A DNA stretch of 21,324 bases from an uncultured Clostridia bacterium (GTDB lineage: Bacteria > Bacillota > Clostridia > TANB77 > CAG-508). Below are positions 1 through 6,534 of the stretch, one piece after another. Made by a program: the position numbers and the translations under genes. Under the pieces are notes generated by a model. It saw only the letters and a list, made by a program, of their open reading frames with translations. It made no database searches and was not told the DNA's origin. Every line of letters starts with the position of its first letter. Position 1 is the first letter of the stretch. The DNA is taken from NCBI GenBank assembly GCA_944388635.1, contig CALXJN010000028.1:1-21324 (forward strand). The letters run 5' to 3'.

Positions 1-669
1 TCCAACTTCTGTATTCATTCCAATAGCTGTAACAATTCCTTTTCCCCTTCCATAAGTTACCATGCTTGAAGAAAAGGTCATATTTTTTCTATCTCCGAGG
101 CTTGTCTCTTTATCAGTTATTTCTTGTGTCATTTTTTCTATTGGAACAGATTCACCCGTTAATGCTGATTCTTGAACTTTTAAGTTTATTGCTTCTGTTA
201 GTCTAATATCTGCCGGTACATAATCTCCTGTCTCAAGTACTACTATATCACCCGGCACTAGTTCTCTTGCTGGTATAACTTCTATTTTGCCATTTCTTAC
301 AACTTTTGAGGCATGTGCACTTAACTTTTGAAGTGCTTCTAATGACTTTTCTGCTTTATTTTCTTGAACTAAACCAATTATTGCATTAACAATTACAACT
401 ACCATTATAATTATTGAATCTGTAAAGCCTTCTCCTTCTTTAACTCCAACAAAAGCTGATACAATAGCTGCAATAATCAAAATTATTATCATAAAGTCTT
501 TAAATTGCTTAAAAAACTTTATGATAATACTCTCTTTCTTTTTAGCTTCTAATTCATTAAATCCATATTTTTCTCTTTTTTTATCTATTCCGTCTTTTTT
601 CAGTCCATTTTCTAAACTTGTATCCAGTTCTTTTTCTACTTCGTCAATTTTTTTATTAAAATAATCCAT
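1..669 (-). CDS. Cation-translocating P-type ATPase, N-terminal part (runs off the window)
   Basis: The frame is open from ATG at 669 to the window edge, giving 223 residues of the N-terminus. Residues 1-50 are a charged cytoplasmic segment like the cation-ATPase N-domain. Two hydrophobic helices follow (about 58-76 and 83-102), then the actuator domain with the LTGES dephosphorylation motif at 170-174. This order is that of P2-type ATPases, probably calcium-type, which pump cations across the cell membrane at the cost of ATP. The phosphorylation (DKTGT) and nucleotide-binding domains lie outside the window, so the ion cannot be settled. GAGGGA precedes the ATG by about 7 bases, and a promoter lies at 703-731. 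No in-frame CGG and no frame break are seen. Confidence 0.93.
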   Translation of the reverse strand, partial: MDYFNKKIDEVEKELDTSLENGLKKDGIDKKREKYGFNELEAKKKESIIIKFFKQFKDFMIIILIIAAIVSAFVGVKEGEGFTDSIIIMVVVIVNAIIGLVQENKAEKSLEALQKLSAHASKVVRNGKIEVIPARELVPGDIVVLETGDYVPADIRLTEAINLKVQESALTGESVPIEKMTQEITDKETSLGDRKNMTFSSSMVTYGRGKGIVTAIGMNTEVG

Positions 670-702
670 ATTTTTATCCCTCACTTTTAATATGATAAAC
701 TA

Positions 703-731
703 ATTTTAGCATAATAGAAAATTTATATCAA
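703..731 (-). promoter_or_regulatory. Promoter of the P-type ATPase gene
   Basis: On the minus strand there is TTGATA (726-731), a 17-base spacer and TAAAAT (703-708), about 35 bases upstream of the ATG. Spacing and hexamers fit a housekeeping sigma-A promoter. Confidence 0.6.
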
Positions 732-751
732 CTTTTATCGACAAATTTCAC

Positions 752-1111
752 TTAATTTTCACTTTCATCTATCATATCTATTATATCTTTACATTTTCTC
801 CATGTAGATACCATAACATATTTATTTTCTTCTTTGAATTTCTTTAATTTTTTTAATGTATCATCTTTTGAAGATAAATCTGTTAATATAACCTTTTTTA
901 TTTCATTTTCTTTTCCATACATTATTTTAAATAATATTGAGCGCAATAGGCCTTCTATTTTATTTGCTTGGTTTTTGGTTGCAATTATTATGTATATTCC
1001 ATCCTCTCTTAAATTAGTGCATTCCATTATGTAATATATTGTTTTTATAATCTCTATCATTCCATATATTGCAAGTATATAGACTAATGTATTAAGTAGT
1101 GTATCTAACAT
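752..1111 (-). CDS. Membrane-anchored small protein, glycosyltransferase-like N-terminal region
   Basis: 119 residues, with AAAGGAGG five bases before the ATG. Residues 4-28 form one hydrophobic helix. The following segment (about 38-60, IYIIIATKNQANKIEGLLRS) has the beta-strand/helix look of the start of a GT-A (family 2) glycosyltransferase fold, and 70-95 (VILTDLSSKDDTLKKL) resembles the next strand with its acidic turn. The protein is far too short to be a complete transferase, so this is a fold resemblance and not a function. It lies 82 bases upstream of the ATPase gene on the same strand; the ATPase has its own promoter. No frame break. Confidence 0.8.
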   Translation of the reverse strand: MLDTLLNTLVYILAIYGMIEIIKTIYYIMECTNLREDGIYIIIATKNQANKIEGLLRSILFKIMYGKENEIKKVILTDLSSKDDTLKKLKKFKEENKYVMVSTWRKCKDIIDMIDESEN

Positions 1112-1161
1112 TTTGACCTCCTTTTATACATTAGTCTATTCTAAAAAAATATTTATGTGAC

Positions 1162-1302
1162 TTACATTATTCCCATTTTCTTTGCAACTTGTTTGCCCTT
1201 TTTCATTATTGTTTTTTTAGTCCTATTTGTACTTTCCATATACATCATTGCAATTCCTGCTGATACCATAGTTCCTATTAACATACCTTTTACAAATTTC
1301 AT
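1162..1302 (-). CDS. Small hypothetical protein, 46 residues, one membrane segment
   Basis: A short gene starts at ATG 1302 after GTGAGGAAATTAAT and ends with TAA at 1162-1164. The product begins MKFVKGMLIGTMVSAG, a hydrophobic helix of about 20 residues, and ends in a strongly basic tail (KKTIMKKGKQVAKKMGIM). The glycine-spaced helix followed by a lysine-rich tail resembles small YtxH-like envelope proteins of Firmicutes, but I cannot assign a function. A plus-strand frame over the same bases has no ribosome binding site and is its shadow. Confidence 0.72.
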   Translation of the reverse strand: MKFVKGMLIGTMVSAGIAMMYMESTNRTKKTIMKKGKQVAKKMGIM

Positions 1303-1371
1303 ATTAATTTCCTCACTTTCATATAAAATATATTTAATACTATTATTGCTTTTTTAATTAAATATATACTT

Positions 1372-1740
1372 TTATTTTTTCTTTTCTTTTTTGAAAAAAA
1401 GTGAATATATTTCAAAAATTGCAATACATAATAAAAATATTCCAAAGAAAAGTTTTAATCGATTTGTATCAAGGCTTACCGAAATTTTTGCACCAATTAT
1501 TGCACCTATTGCGCCAAAAATTGAAACTGTTATTCCTGTTTTCCATTTTATTAATTTTTGCTTTATATTTATAATTATCGAAACTATTGCTGTTGGTATG
1601 AAAAAAATCAAGTTTGCTCCTTGTGCTATGTGTTGCTCTTTTCCTAAAAATAAAGAAAGACATAGTATAAGTATTGTTCCTCCTCCCATACCCATTCCAC
1701 TAACTATTCCTGAAATTACTCCTATTAGTACATTTGTCAT
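1372..1740 (-). CDS. TauE/SafE family permease, half-size (second of a pair)
   Basis: 122 residues with four hydrophobic helices. It starts MTNVLIGVISGIVSGMGMGG, which carries the glycine-rich first-helix signature of the TauE/SafE (DUF81) family of anion/organosulfonate exporters. Full-length members have about 250 residues in two homologous halves. Here each half is its own gene, an arrangement known in clostridia, and the two products presumably pair in the membrane. AAGGAG precedes the ATG, which lies one base past the stop of the upstream half, so the two are translationally close. The C-terminus is lysine-rich. No frame break. The transported substrate cannot be inferred. Confidence 0.87.
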   Translation of the reverse strand: MTNVLIGVISGIVSGMGMGGGTILILCLSLFLGKEQHIAQGANLIFFIPTAIVSIIINIKQKLIKWKTGITVSIFGAIGAIIGAKISVSLDTNRLKLFFGIFLLCIAIFEIYSLFFKKEKKK

Positions 1741-1741
1741 G

Positions 1742-2100
1742 CTATCTCACTCCTTGAATGATTAGTTTTATGCTTACATATATTAAAAATGCTGTAAAAA
1801 ATATTCTTAGGTATTTATCTGGCAATTTTTTTAAAAGTTTTGCTCCGATAACTCCTCCAATTATACCTCCGAATAGCGCACATAATTCCCGTTTCTAGTT
1901 CAATGTATGAAGAATTAAAATAGAAAAATGAACTCACACACACCATTGGCAAAATACAAAATATTGATGTTGCTCTTGATTCTTTTTCTCCAAGCTTAAG
2001 TATAAAAGTAAAAGCTGGAACAAGTATCATTCCGTCCTCCTGAGCCGAAGAGTCCTGTTACTGTTCCAGCAAATAATCCGATTATAATTTTCTTTAGCAT
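1742..2100 (-). CDS. TauE/SafE family permease, half-size (first of a pair), with two CGGA frame breaks
   Basis: ATG at 2100 follows TAGGAGAATATATA. A conventional reading is broken twice. At 2034-2031 and 1871-1868 an in-frame CGG followed by A must be skipped by +1, giving GSGG[G]MILVPAFTF and MCAI[G]GIIGGVIGAK; the bracketed glycines complete the family's glycine-rich motifs. Read this way the product has 118 residues, four hydrophobic helices and a natural TAG stop at 1742-1744, matching its 122-residue partner downstream. Without the shifts, translation from the ATG ends about 12 codons after the first site. It could be a pseudogene, but everything outside the two sites is intact and the same site occurs in four other genes here. 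Confidence 0.82.
1868..1871 (-). other. +1 frameshift / four-base codon site CGGA (TauE-like, site 2)
   Basis: The in-frame context is GCT ATT CGGA GGT ATA. Dropping the C gives AIGGIIGG, the family motif. Decoded residue 77 of the corrected protein is expected to be glycine. Confidence 0.75.
2031..2034 (-). other. +1 frameshift / four-base codon site CGGA (TauE-like, site 1)
   Basis: The in-frame context is GGA GGA CGGA ATG ATA. Dropping the C gives GSGGGMI, the conserved first-helix motif. Decoded residue 23 is expected to be glycine. Confidence 0.75.
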
Positions 2101-2135
2101 TATATATTCTCCTAAGTTAGATAACTTTGAATATA

Positions 2136-2336
2136 TTATTTACATTTATTACTATTTTTATTCTTATTTATTTCTTCTGTTGCAATTTCTGTTAAGATTT
2201 GGTCACATCTAAACATTTTACCTATTATTTCTGCTTTTAAATCTTCATCTTCTACATTATCGACTTTATCTAAAAAAGCTTGAACTGCATTTATATACCT
2301 TTTATTTTTTTCTTTCCATTCTGTTTTTACTTCCAT
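2136..2336 (-). CDS. Small hypothetical protein upstream of the TauE/SafE pair
   Basis: 66 residues from ATG 2336, placed four bases after GGAGGT. An upstream TTG in the same frame overlaps that ribosome binding site and is unlikely as start. The product is charged and probably mostly helical (residues 1-50), with one cysteine in the body and an Asn/Lys-rich tail ending NKCK. It is probably soluble and I recognise no family. It ends 35 bases before the first TauE-like gene and shares its promoter (2424-2452), so the three genes are likely co-transcribed. Confidence 0.7.
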   Translation of the reverse strand: MEVKTEWKEKNKRYINAVQAFLDKVDNVEDEDLKAEIIGKMFRCDQILTEIATEEINKNKNSNKCK

Positions 2337-2423
2337 GTTAACCTCCAACCGTTTGATTAAATTATGTTTACTTAAAAGTGTATTTTTATTACCTCTGACG
2401 TTATATTTTATCCAGCTTCTGTA

Positions 2424-2452
2424 ATTTTAATACATAAAATGATAAAATACAA
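2424..2452 (-). promoter_or_regulatory. Promoter of the hypothetical-TauE-TauE operon
   Basis: Minus strand TTGTAT (2447-2452), 17-base spacer, TAAAAT (2424-2429), about 88 bases before the first ATG. Confidence 0.45.
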
Positions 2453-2510
2453 CAAATAAATATATTTTTCGATAAAATATTTATATTCAAAATATGAAAT
2501 GGAGGCTACT

Positions 2511-2732
2511 ATGATTAGAATTAAACTTTCTGATTTACTAGGAAAACATAAGATGAATCAAAAAACTTTATCAAGACTTACGAATATACGTCCTGCAACT
2601 ATCTCTAAAATGTATTATGAAGAGACTAAACGTATAGACATTACTCAAATTGATAGTATTTGTAAAGCCTTAGATTGTGAAGTTTCTGAATTATTTGAAT
2701 ATATACCCGATAATCACAATAGCAAACCATAA
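2511..2732 (+). CDS. Small HTH regulator, Cro/C1 (YozG-like)
   Basis: 73 residues. The start at ATG 2511 is chosen because GGAGG lies five bases upstream; an ATG at 2499 overlaps that ribosome binding site. The sequence IRIKLSDLLGKHKMNQKTLS and the following LTNIRPATISKMY is a typical Cro/C1-type helix-turn-helix, with the recognition helix at about 30-40, and KALDCEVSELFEYI is the usual closing segment of the small YozG-like group. Such proteins are one-domain DNA-binding repressors. The gene is divergent from the TauE operon, so autoregulation or control of that operon is possible but not shown. A two-way terminator follows. Confidence 0.88.
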   Translation: MIRIKLSDLLGKHKMNQKTLSRLTNIRPATISKMYYEETKRIDITQIDSICKALDCEVSELFEYIPDNHNSKP

Positions 2733-2738
2733 ACCAAC

Positions 2739-2798
2739 AAAAAATAAAATGCGCCTAAGAATTCATTATTATTTTTTCTTAAGTGCATTTTATTTTTT
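2739..2798. terminator. Bidirectional terminator between the HTH gene and gatB
   Basis: Inverted repeat AAAATAAAATGCGCCTTAAG-type arms at about 2739-2762 and 2777-2798, with two G-T wobbles. It is flanked by A-runs on the left and T-runs on the right and sits between two convergent genes. Confidence 0.75.
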
Positions 2799-2830
2799 AT
2801 TCTAGAGAAATAATATAATTTCCCATAGCT

Positions 2831-4267
2831 TTATTTTAAAGCTTCTTTGAACATTGTATTTAACATCTGAGGATTTGCTTTTCCTTTTGTTTCTTTCATT
2901 GCCTGTCCTACTAAAAAGCCTAATGCTTTTTCTTTTCCTCCTCTATAATCTTGAACTGATTGAAGATTTTGGCTTATTATCTTTTGCACTACTTCTTTTA
3001 TAGCCCCTTCATCTGATATTTGAAGCCATCCGTTTTCTTTTATTATTTTTGTTGGTTTTTCTGGTTTTTCGAACATTTTATCAAGTACATCTTTTGCAAT
3101 TTTTGAACTTATTGTTCCTTTGTCTATAAGTTCTATAAGTTCTGCAAGGTCTTCTGAAGTAAATGGTATTTCATCTGGTTCCATTTCTTTTTCATTTAAT
3201 ATCCTTGCTATATCAGACATTATCCAATTGCAAACTGCTTTTGGGTTATTACAAATTTTAGTTGATTTTTCAAAAAAGTCTGATAAATATTTTGAAGCTG
3301 TTAGAATATTTGCTCCCTTTTCACTAAGATTATATTCTGTTAAGTATCTTTGCTTTCTACTTTCAGGAAGTTCTGGCAAATTCTTTCTAATATTTTCAAT
3401 ATATTCTTCAGAAAGCTTGATTGCAACTAAATCTGGTTCTGGAAAATATCTATAGTCTTGTGAATCTTCCTTATTTCTCATTGGAAAAGTCTTACCTGAT
3501 ACCTCGTCCCACCTTAATGTTTCTTGGTCAATTTTTCCACCATTTTCTACAACTTCTATTTGTCTACCTATTTCATATTCTATAGCCCTTGTTATAGATT
3601 TAAAAGAGTTCATATTCTTCATTTCTGTTCTTGTTCCATATTCTTTTTGCCCTTTTTTTCTAATTGATACATTTACATCTGCTCTCAATGAACCTTCTTG
3701 CATTTTACAGTCTGATACTTCTATATATTCAAGTATTGATTTTAATTTTTTTAAATATTTATCTGCCTCTTCTACTGAACGCATATCTGGTTCTGAAACG
3801 ATTTCGATTAGTGGAACTCCTGCTCTGTTTAAATCAACTAAACTTCCTCTTCCATAGTCGTCATGATTTAATTTTCCTGCATCTTCTTCTATATGTATTC
3901 TCGTGATTCCTATTTTTTTCTTTTCTTCTCCTATTTCTATTTCGATAAACCCTTTTTCACATAGTGGCTTATCATATTGTGAAATTTGGTAAGATTTTGG
4001 AAGGTCTGGATAGAAATAGTTTTTTCTATCATTTTTACTATCTCTTGATATTGTAGAATTTGTCGCAAGGCCTGCTTTTACTGCATATTCTACAACCTTT
4101 TCATTTAAAACAGGTAATGCTCCTGGCATAGCCATACATACTGGGCAACAATGTGTATTTGGTTCTCCTCCAAATTCTGTAGGGCAGTTACAGAATATCT
4201 TTGTTTTTGTTGATAACTCTGCATGTACTTCAAGACCAATAACTGATTCATAATCTTCTCTTGCCAC
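2831..4267 (-). CDS. gatB: Aspartyl/glutamyl-tRNA amidotransferase subunit B
   Basis: 478 residues. The GTG at 4267 is chosen as start because AAAGGAGG lies eight bases upstream, inside the end of gatA; the longer in-frame ATG at 4342 would lie deep inside gatA. The protein starts MAREDYESVIGLEVHAELST. It carries the zinc-site cysteine pairs (CNC near residue 26 and CPVC near 41), the GatB/E kinase-like catalytic domain with RADVNVS and YRYFPEPDL motifs, and the C-terminal YqeY-like tail domain (about 330-478). GatB activates mischarged Glu-tRNAGln or Asp-tRNAAsn with ATP for transamidation in the GatCAB complex. No in-frame CGG and no frame break. Confidence 0.97.
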   Translation of the reverse strand: MAREDYESVIGLEVHAELSTKTKIFCNCPTEFGGEPNTHCCPVCMAMPGALPVLNEKVVEYAVKAGLATNSTISRDSKNDRKNYFYPDLPKSYQISQYDKPLCEKGFIEIEIGEEKKKIGITRIHIEEDAGKLNHDDYGRGSLVDLNRAGVPLIEIVSEPDMRSVEEADKYLKKLKSILEYIEVSDCKMQEGSLRADVNVSIRKKGQKEYGTRTEMKNMNSFKSITRAIEYEIGRQIEVVENGGKIDQETLRWDEVSGKTFPMRNKEDSQDYRYFPEPDLVAIKLSEEYIENIRKNLPELPESRKQRYLTEYNLSEKGANILTASKYLSDFFEKSTKICNNPKAVCNWIMSDIARILNEKEMEPDEIPFTSEDLAELIELIDKGTISSKIAKDVLDKMFEKPEKPTKIIKENGWLQISDEGAIKEVVQKIISQNLQSVQDYRGGKEKALGFLVGQAMKETKGKANPQMLNTMFKEALK

Positions 4268-4268
4268 T

Positions 4269-5747
4269 TTATTTACCTCCTTTAAATTCAGGTTTGTATT
4301 TTTCTCTAAATTTATATTCTTGTTCAAATGTATATCCTGCATTTAATATTGTTTCTTCGTCAAATGCCTTTCCGATTAATTGCATTCCTATTGGCATTCT
4401 GCTTTTATCTACTCCACAAGGTATTGAGAGTCCTGGTAATCCTGCAATATTTACTGATACTGTACAAATATCTGCTAAATACATTTCAAGTGGATTATTT
4501 GACTTTTCCCCAAATTTAAATGCTGTTGTTGGCGATGTTGGCGTTAAGAGGACATCGTATTTTTCTAAATTTTTTGCAAATTCATTTTTTACAAGAGTTC
4601 TAACTTGTTGTGCTTTTTTGTAATATGCATCATAATATCCTGATGAAAGCACATAAGTGCCAAGTATTATCCTTCTTTTTACTTCTGAGCCAAAACCTTC
4701 GCTTCTAGAATTTACATATAGCTCATTTAAATTTGTATAATTATTTGTTCTATATCCATACCTTATTCCGTCAAACCTTCCAAGGTTTGAGCTTGCTTCT
4801 GCACATGCAATAATGTAGTAAGTTGCAAGTCCATAGTTTGCAACATCTAAAGAAGTCTCTTCTACGATTGCACCTTTTGCTTTATAAACTTTTATTGCGT
4901 TTTCTATTGCTTGTTTTACTTCTTCATTAATTCCTTCTCCAAAAAATTCTTTTGGAACTCCAATTTTTAGTCCTGTTACATCATTTTTTAATGCCTTAAC
5001 ATAATCTTTTTTTGATATATTCATAGATGTTGTATCTTTTTCATCATGTCCTGCAATTATTGTTAATAGTGCTGCTGAATCTTTTACATCTTTTGTAATT
5101 GGTCCTATTTGGTCAAGTGATGACGCAAAAGCAACTAAACCATACCTTGAAACTAGTCCATAAGTTGGTTTTAGTCCGACAACTCCACAAAGTGATGCTG
5201 GCTGGCGTATGCTTCCTCCTGTATCAGATCCAAGTGCCCATGGAACCATATTTGCTGCAACAGCTGCGGCAGAACCTCCTGATGAGCCTCCTGGAACTCT
5301 TGATAAATCCCATGGATTTTTTGTTTTCTTGAAATATGAGGTTTCTGTTGAACTTCCCATAGCAAACTCGTCCATATTAAGTTTTCCAAGATTTATCATA
5401 TTTTCTTCATTTATGACTTTATTTACAACTGTGCCGTCATATGGAGAAATAAAGTTTTCTAGCATTTTTGATGAACATGTTGTTCTTATGCCTTTTGTAC
5501 ACATATTATCCTTTATCCCTATTGGAATTCCAGCATATTCTCCTAAATTTTCGCCTTTATTTATTTTCTCTTCTATTACCTTTGATTTTTCTATTGCTTC
5601 GTCTGTTAATGTTGTTACAAAGCTTTGCACATCTTTTTCTTTATCATTTATTCTATCTACATAAGCTTTTGTAATTTCAGTAACAGTTAATTCTTTTTTA
5701 TCAAGCTTTTCTTTTAATTCACATGCTGTAAGGTCTGTAATATTCAT
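4269..5747 (-). CDS. gatA: Aspartyl/glutamyl-tRNA amidotransferase subunit A
   Basis: 492 residues, the usual GatA length. It is the glutaminase subunit: it frees ammonia from glutamine and channels it to GatB. The amidase-signature catalytic triad is visible as Lys79 (GIKDN), cis-Ser155 (PGGSSGGSA) and nucleophile Ser179 (SDTGGSIRQPA), with the standard 24-residue serine spacing. AAAGGAAAAAG precedes the ATG. It starts 14 bases after the gatC stop and ends one base before the gatB GTG. No in-frame CGG. Confidence 0.97.
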   Translation of the reverse strand: MNITDLTACELKEKLDKKELTVTEITKAYVDRINDKEKDVQSFVTTLTDEAIEKSKVIEEKINKGENLGEYAGIPIGIKDNMCTKGIRTTCSSKMLENFISPYDGTVVNKVINEENMINLGKLNMDEFAMGSSTETSYFKKTKNPWDLSRVPGGSSGGSAAAVAANMVPWALGSDTGGSIRQPASLCGVVGLKPTYGLVSRYGLVAFASSLDQIGPITKDVKDSAALLTIIAGHDEKDTTSMNISKKDYVKALKNDVTGLKIGVPKEFFGEGINEEVKQAIENAIKVYKAKGAIVEETSLDVANYGLATYYIIACAEASSNLGRFDGIRYGYRTNNYTNLNELYVNSRSEGFGSEVKRRIILGTYVLSSGYYDAYYKKAQQVRTLVKNEFAKNLEKYDVLLTPTSPTTAFKFGEKSNNPLEMYLADICTVSVNIAGLPGLSIPCGVDKSRMPIGMQLIGKAFDEETILNAGYTFEQEYKFREKYKPEFKGGK

Positions 5748-5761
5748 AATCTTTTTCCTTT

Positions 5762-6046
5762 CTATAATACTTTTGGAATTTTAAACATATTCTGCTCTTT
5801 TTCTGGTGCATTACTAAGCAAGCTTTCTTTATCTTTAAACTCTATTACTTCATCTTTTCTAAAAACATTATAATTATCATTTGCTCCGATAGTCTCTTGT
5901 AGATTTTCTACAGGCGCATCATTTACAATATTTGCAAAATTTAAAATATCTTGCAAATTTGCTAAATAATTTTCTACTTCGTTATCACTTATTTTTAAAT
6001 CTGCAAGTTTTGCAATATGTAGAAGTTCTTCTTTTTCTACTTTCAT
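5762..6046 (-). CDS. gatC: Aspartyl/glutamyl-tRNA amidotransferase subunit C
   Basis: 94 residues, typical of GatC, which wraps around GatA and stabilises the GatA-GatB complex. ATG 6046 lies about ten bases after AAGGAG; the in-frame TTG at 6055 lies too close to it. The N-terminal helix (KEELLHIAKLADLKIS), the LQDILNFANIVNDAPVENL segment and the late FRKDEV motif are the family landmarks. It is the first gene of gatCAB, with its own promoter at 6087-6115. Confidence 0.95.
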   Translation of the reverse strand: MKVEKEELLHIAKLADLKISDNEVENYLANLQDILNFANIVNDAPVENLQETIGANDNYNVFRKDEVIEFKDKESLLSNAPEKEQNMFKIPKVL

Positions 6047-6086
6047 AAAATTCAATCTCCTTGAAAATTCAAAATTATATTTATTT

Positions 6087-6115
6087 ATTATATACTACAA
6101 ATAGTAAAAATACAA
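6087..6115 (-). promoter_or_regulatory. Promoter of gatCAB
   Basis: Minus strand TTGTAT (6110-6115), exactly 17 bases, then TATAAT (6087-6092), 40 bases upstream of the gatC ATG. Confidence 0.7.
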
Positions 6116-6161
6116 GTAATTTTGCTAAAGTTAGTTGTTTTACGTTATATTAATTTAAAAG

Positions 6162-6191
6162 AAAAAAGAGCAGTATTTTCTCATACTACCC
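6162..6191 (-). terminator. Terminator after the Cys/Gly-rich small gene
   Basis: On the minus strand a nine-pair stem with wobbles (GGGTAGTAT / ATACTGCTC, loop GAGAAA) is followed by TTTTTTC. A second hairpin (GAGGCAAA / TTTGCCTC, 6212-6235) lies between it and the stop codon. Confidence 0.55.
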
Positions 6192-6240
6192 TTAAAGTTA
6201 ATATATATTTAATGAGGCAAATTTCTTTGCCTCTTAAGTA

Positions 6241-6417
6241 TTAGTTTCTGCAACATCCAAAGTTTGTAAATAATAACAAAAATACTATTATAAAAAATAA
6301 TATTTCGTTATTTCCATTGCAGCCACAACCTCCAAATAAATTTCCAAGAAATCCTCCGTTATTACATCCACATCCGCAGTTTCCTTGACCTCCACAATTT
6401 CTTTGTTCTTCAGGCAT
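6241..6417 (-). CDS. Cys/Gly-rich small membrane protein
   Basis: 58 residues from ATG 6417, with AAAGGAATG about ten bases upstream and TAA at 6241-6243. The N-terminal half is rich in Cys, Gly and Asn (CGGQGNCGCGCNNGG and GGCGCNGNN). A hydrophobic helix follows (about 39-51, ILFFIIVFLLLF), and the end is TNFGCCRN. It resembles small Gly/Cys-rich proteins with a C-terminal membrane helix common in spore-forming Firmicutes (YjcZ-like), often linked to the spore coat or envelope. That link is a guess from composition. It is divergent from the U32 gene and followed by hairpins. Confidence 0.75.
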   Translation of the reverse strand: MPEEQRNCGGQGNCGCGCNNGGFLGNLFGGCGCNGNNEILFFIIVFLLLFTNFGCCRN

Positions 6418-6534
6418 ATGCTTTCATTCCTTTCTTTTTATTAAGCTTTATCAATTTATACAATATACTATGAAAATTTATTATTTTATGATACAATTAA
6501 TTTATAAATATTAATAAAAGTAGAGGGTATATTT

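Noticed and set aside
95..158. CGG trinucleotides in the P-type ATPase and many other genes
   Set aside because: They are out of phase (CTC GGA, ACG GGT and similar), so they are not CGG codons and do not disturb the frame.
1391..1765. Long plus-strand frames inside minus-strand genes (for example 1391-1765, 5209-5664, 11229-11600, 13413-13751)
   Set aside because: They are antisense shadows of AT-rich genes with clear families, lack ribosome binding sites and have unnatural composition.
4268..4342. gatB starting at ATG 4342
   Set aside because: That start would overlap gatA by 74 bases and adds residues with no family match; the GTG at 4267 has an ideal AAAGGAGG.
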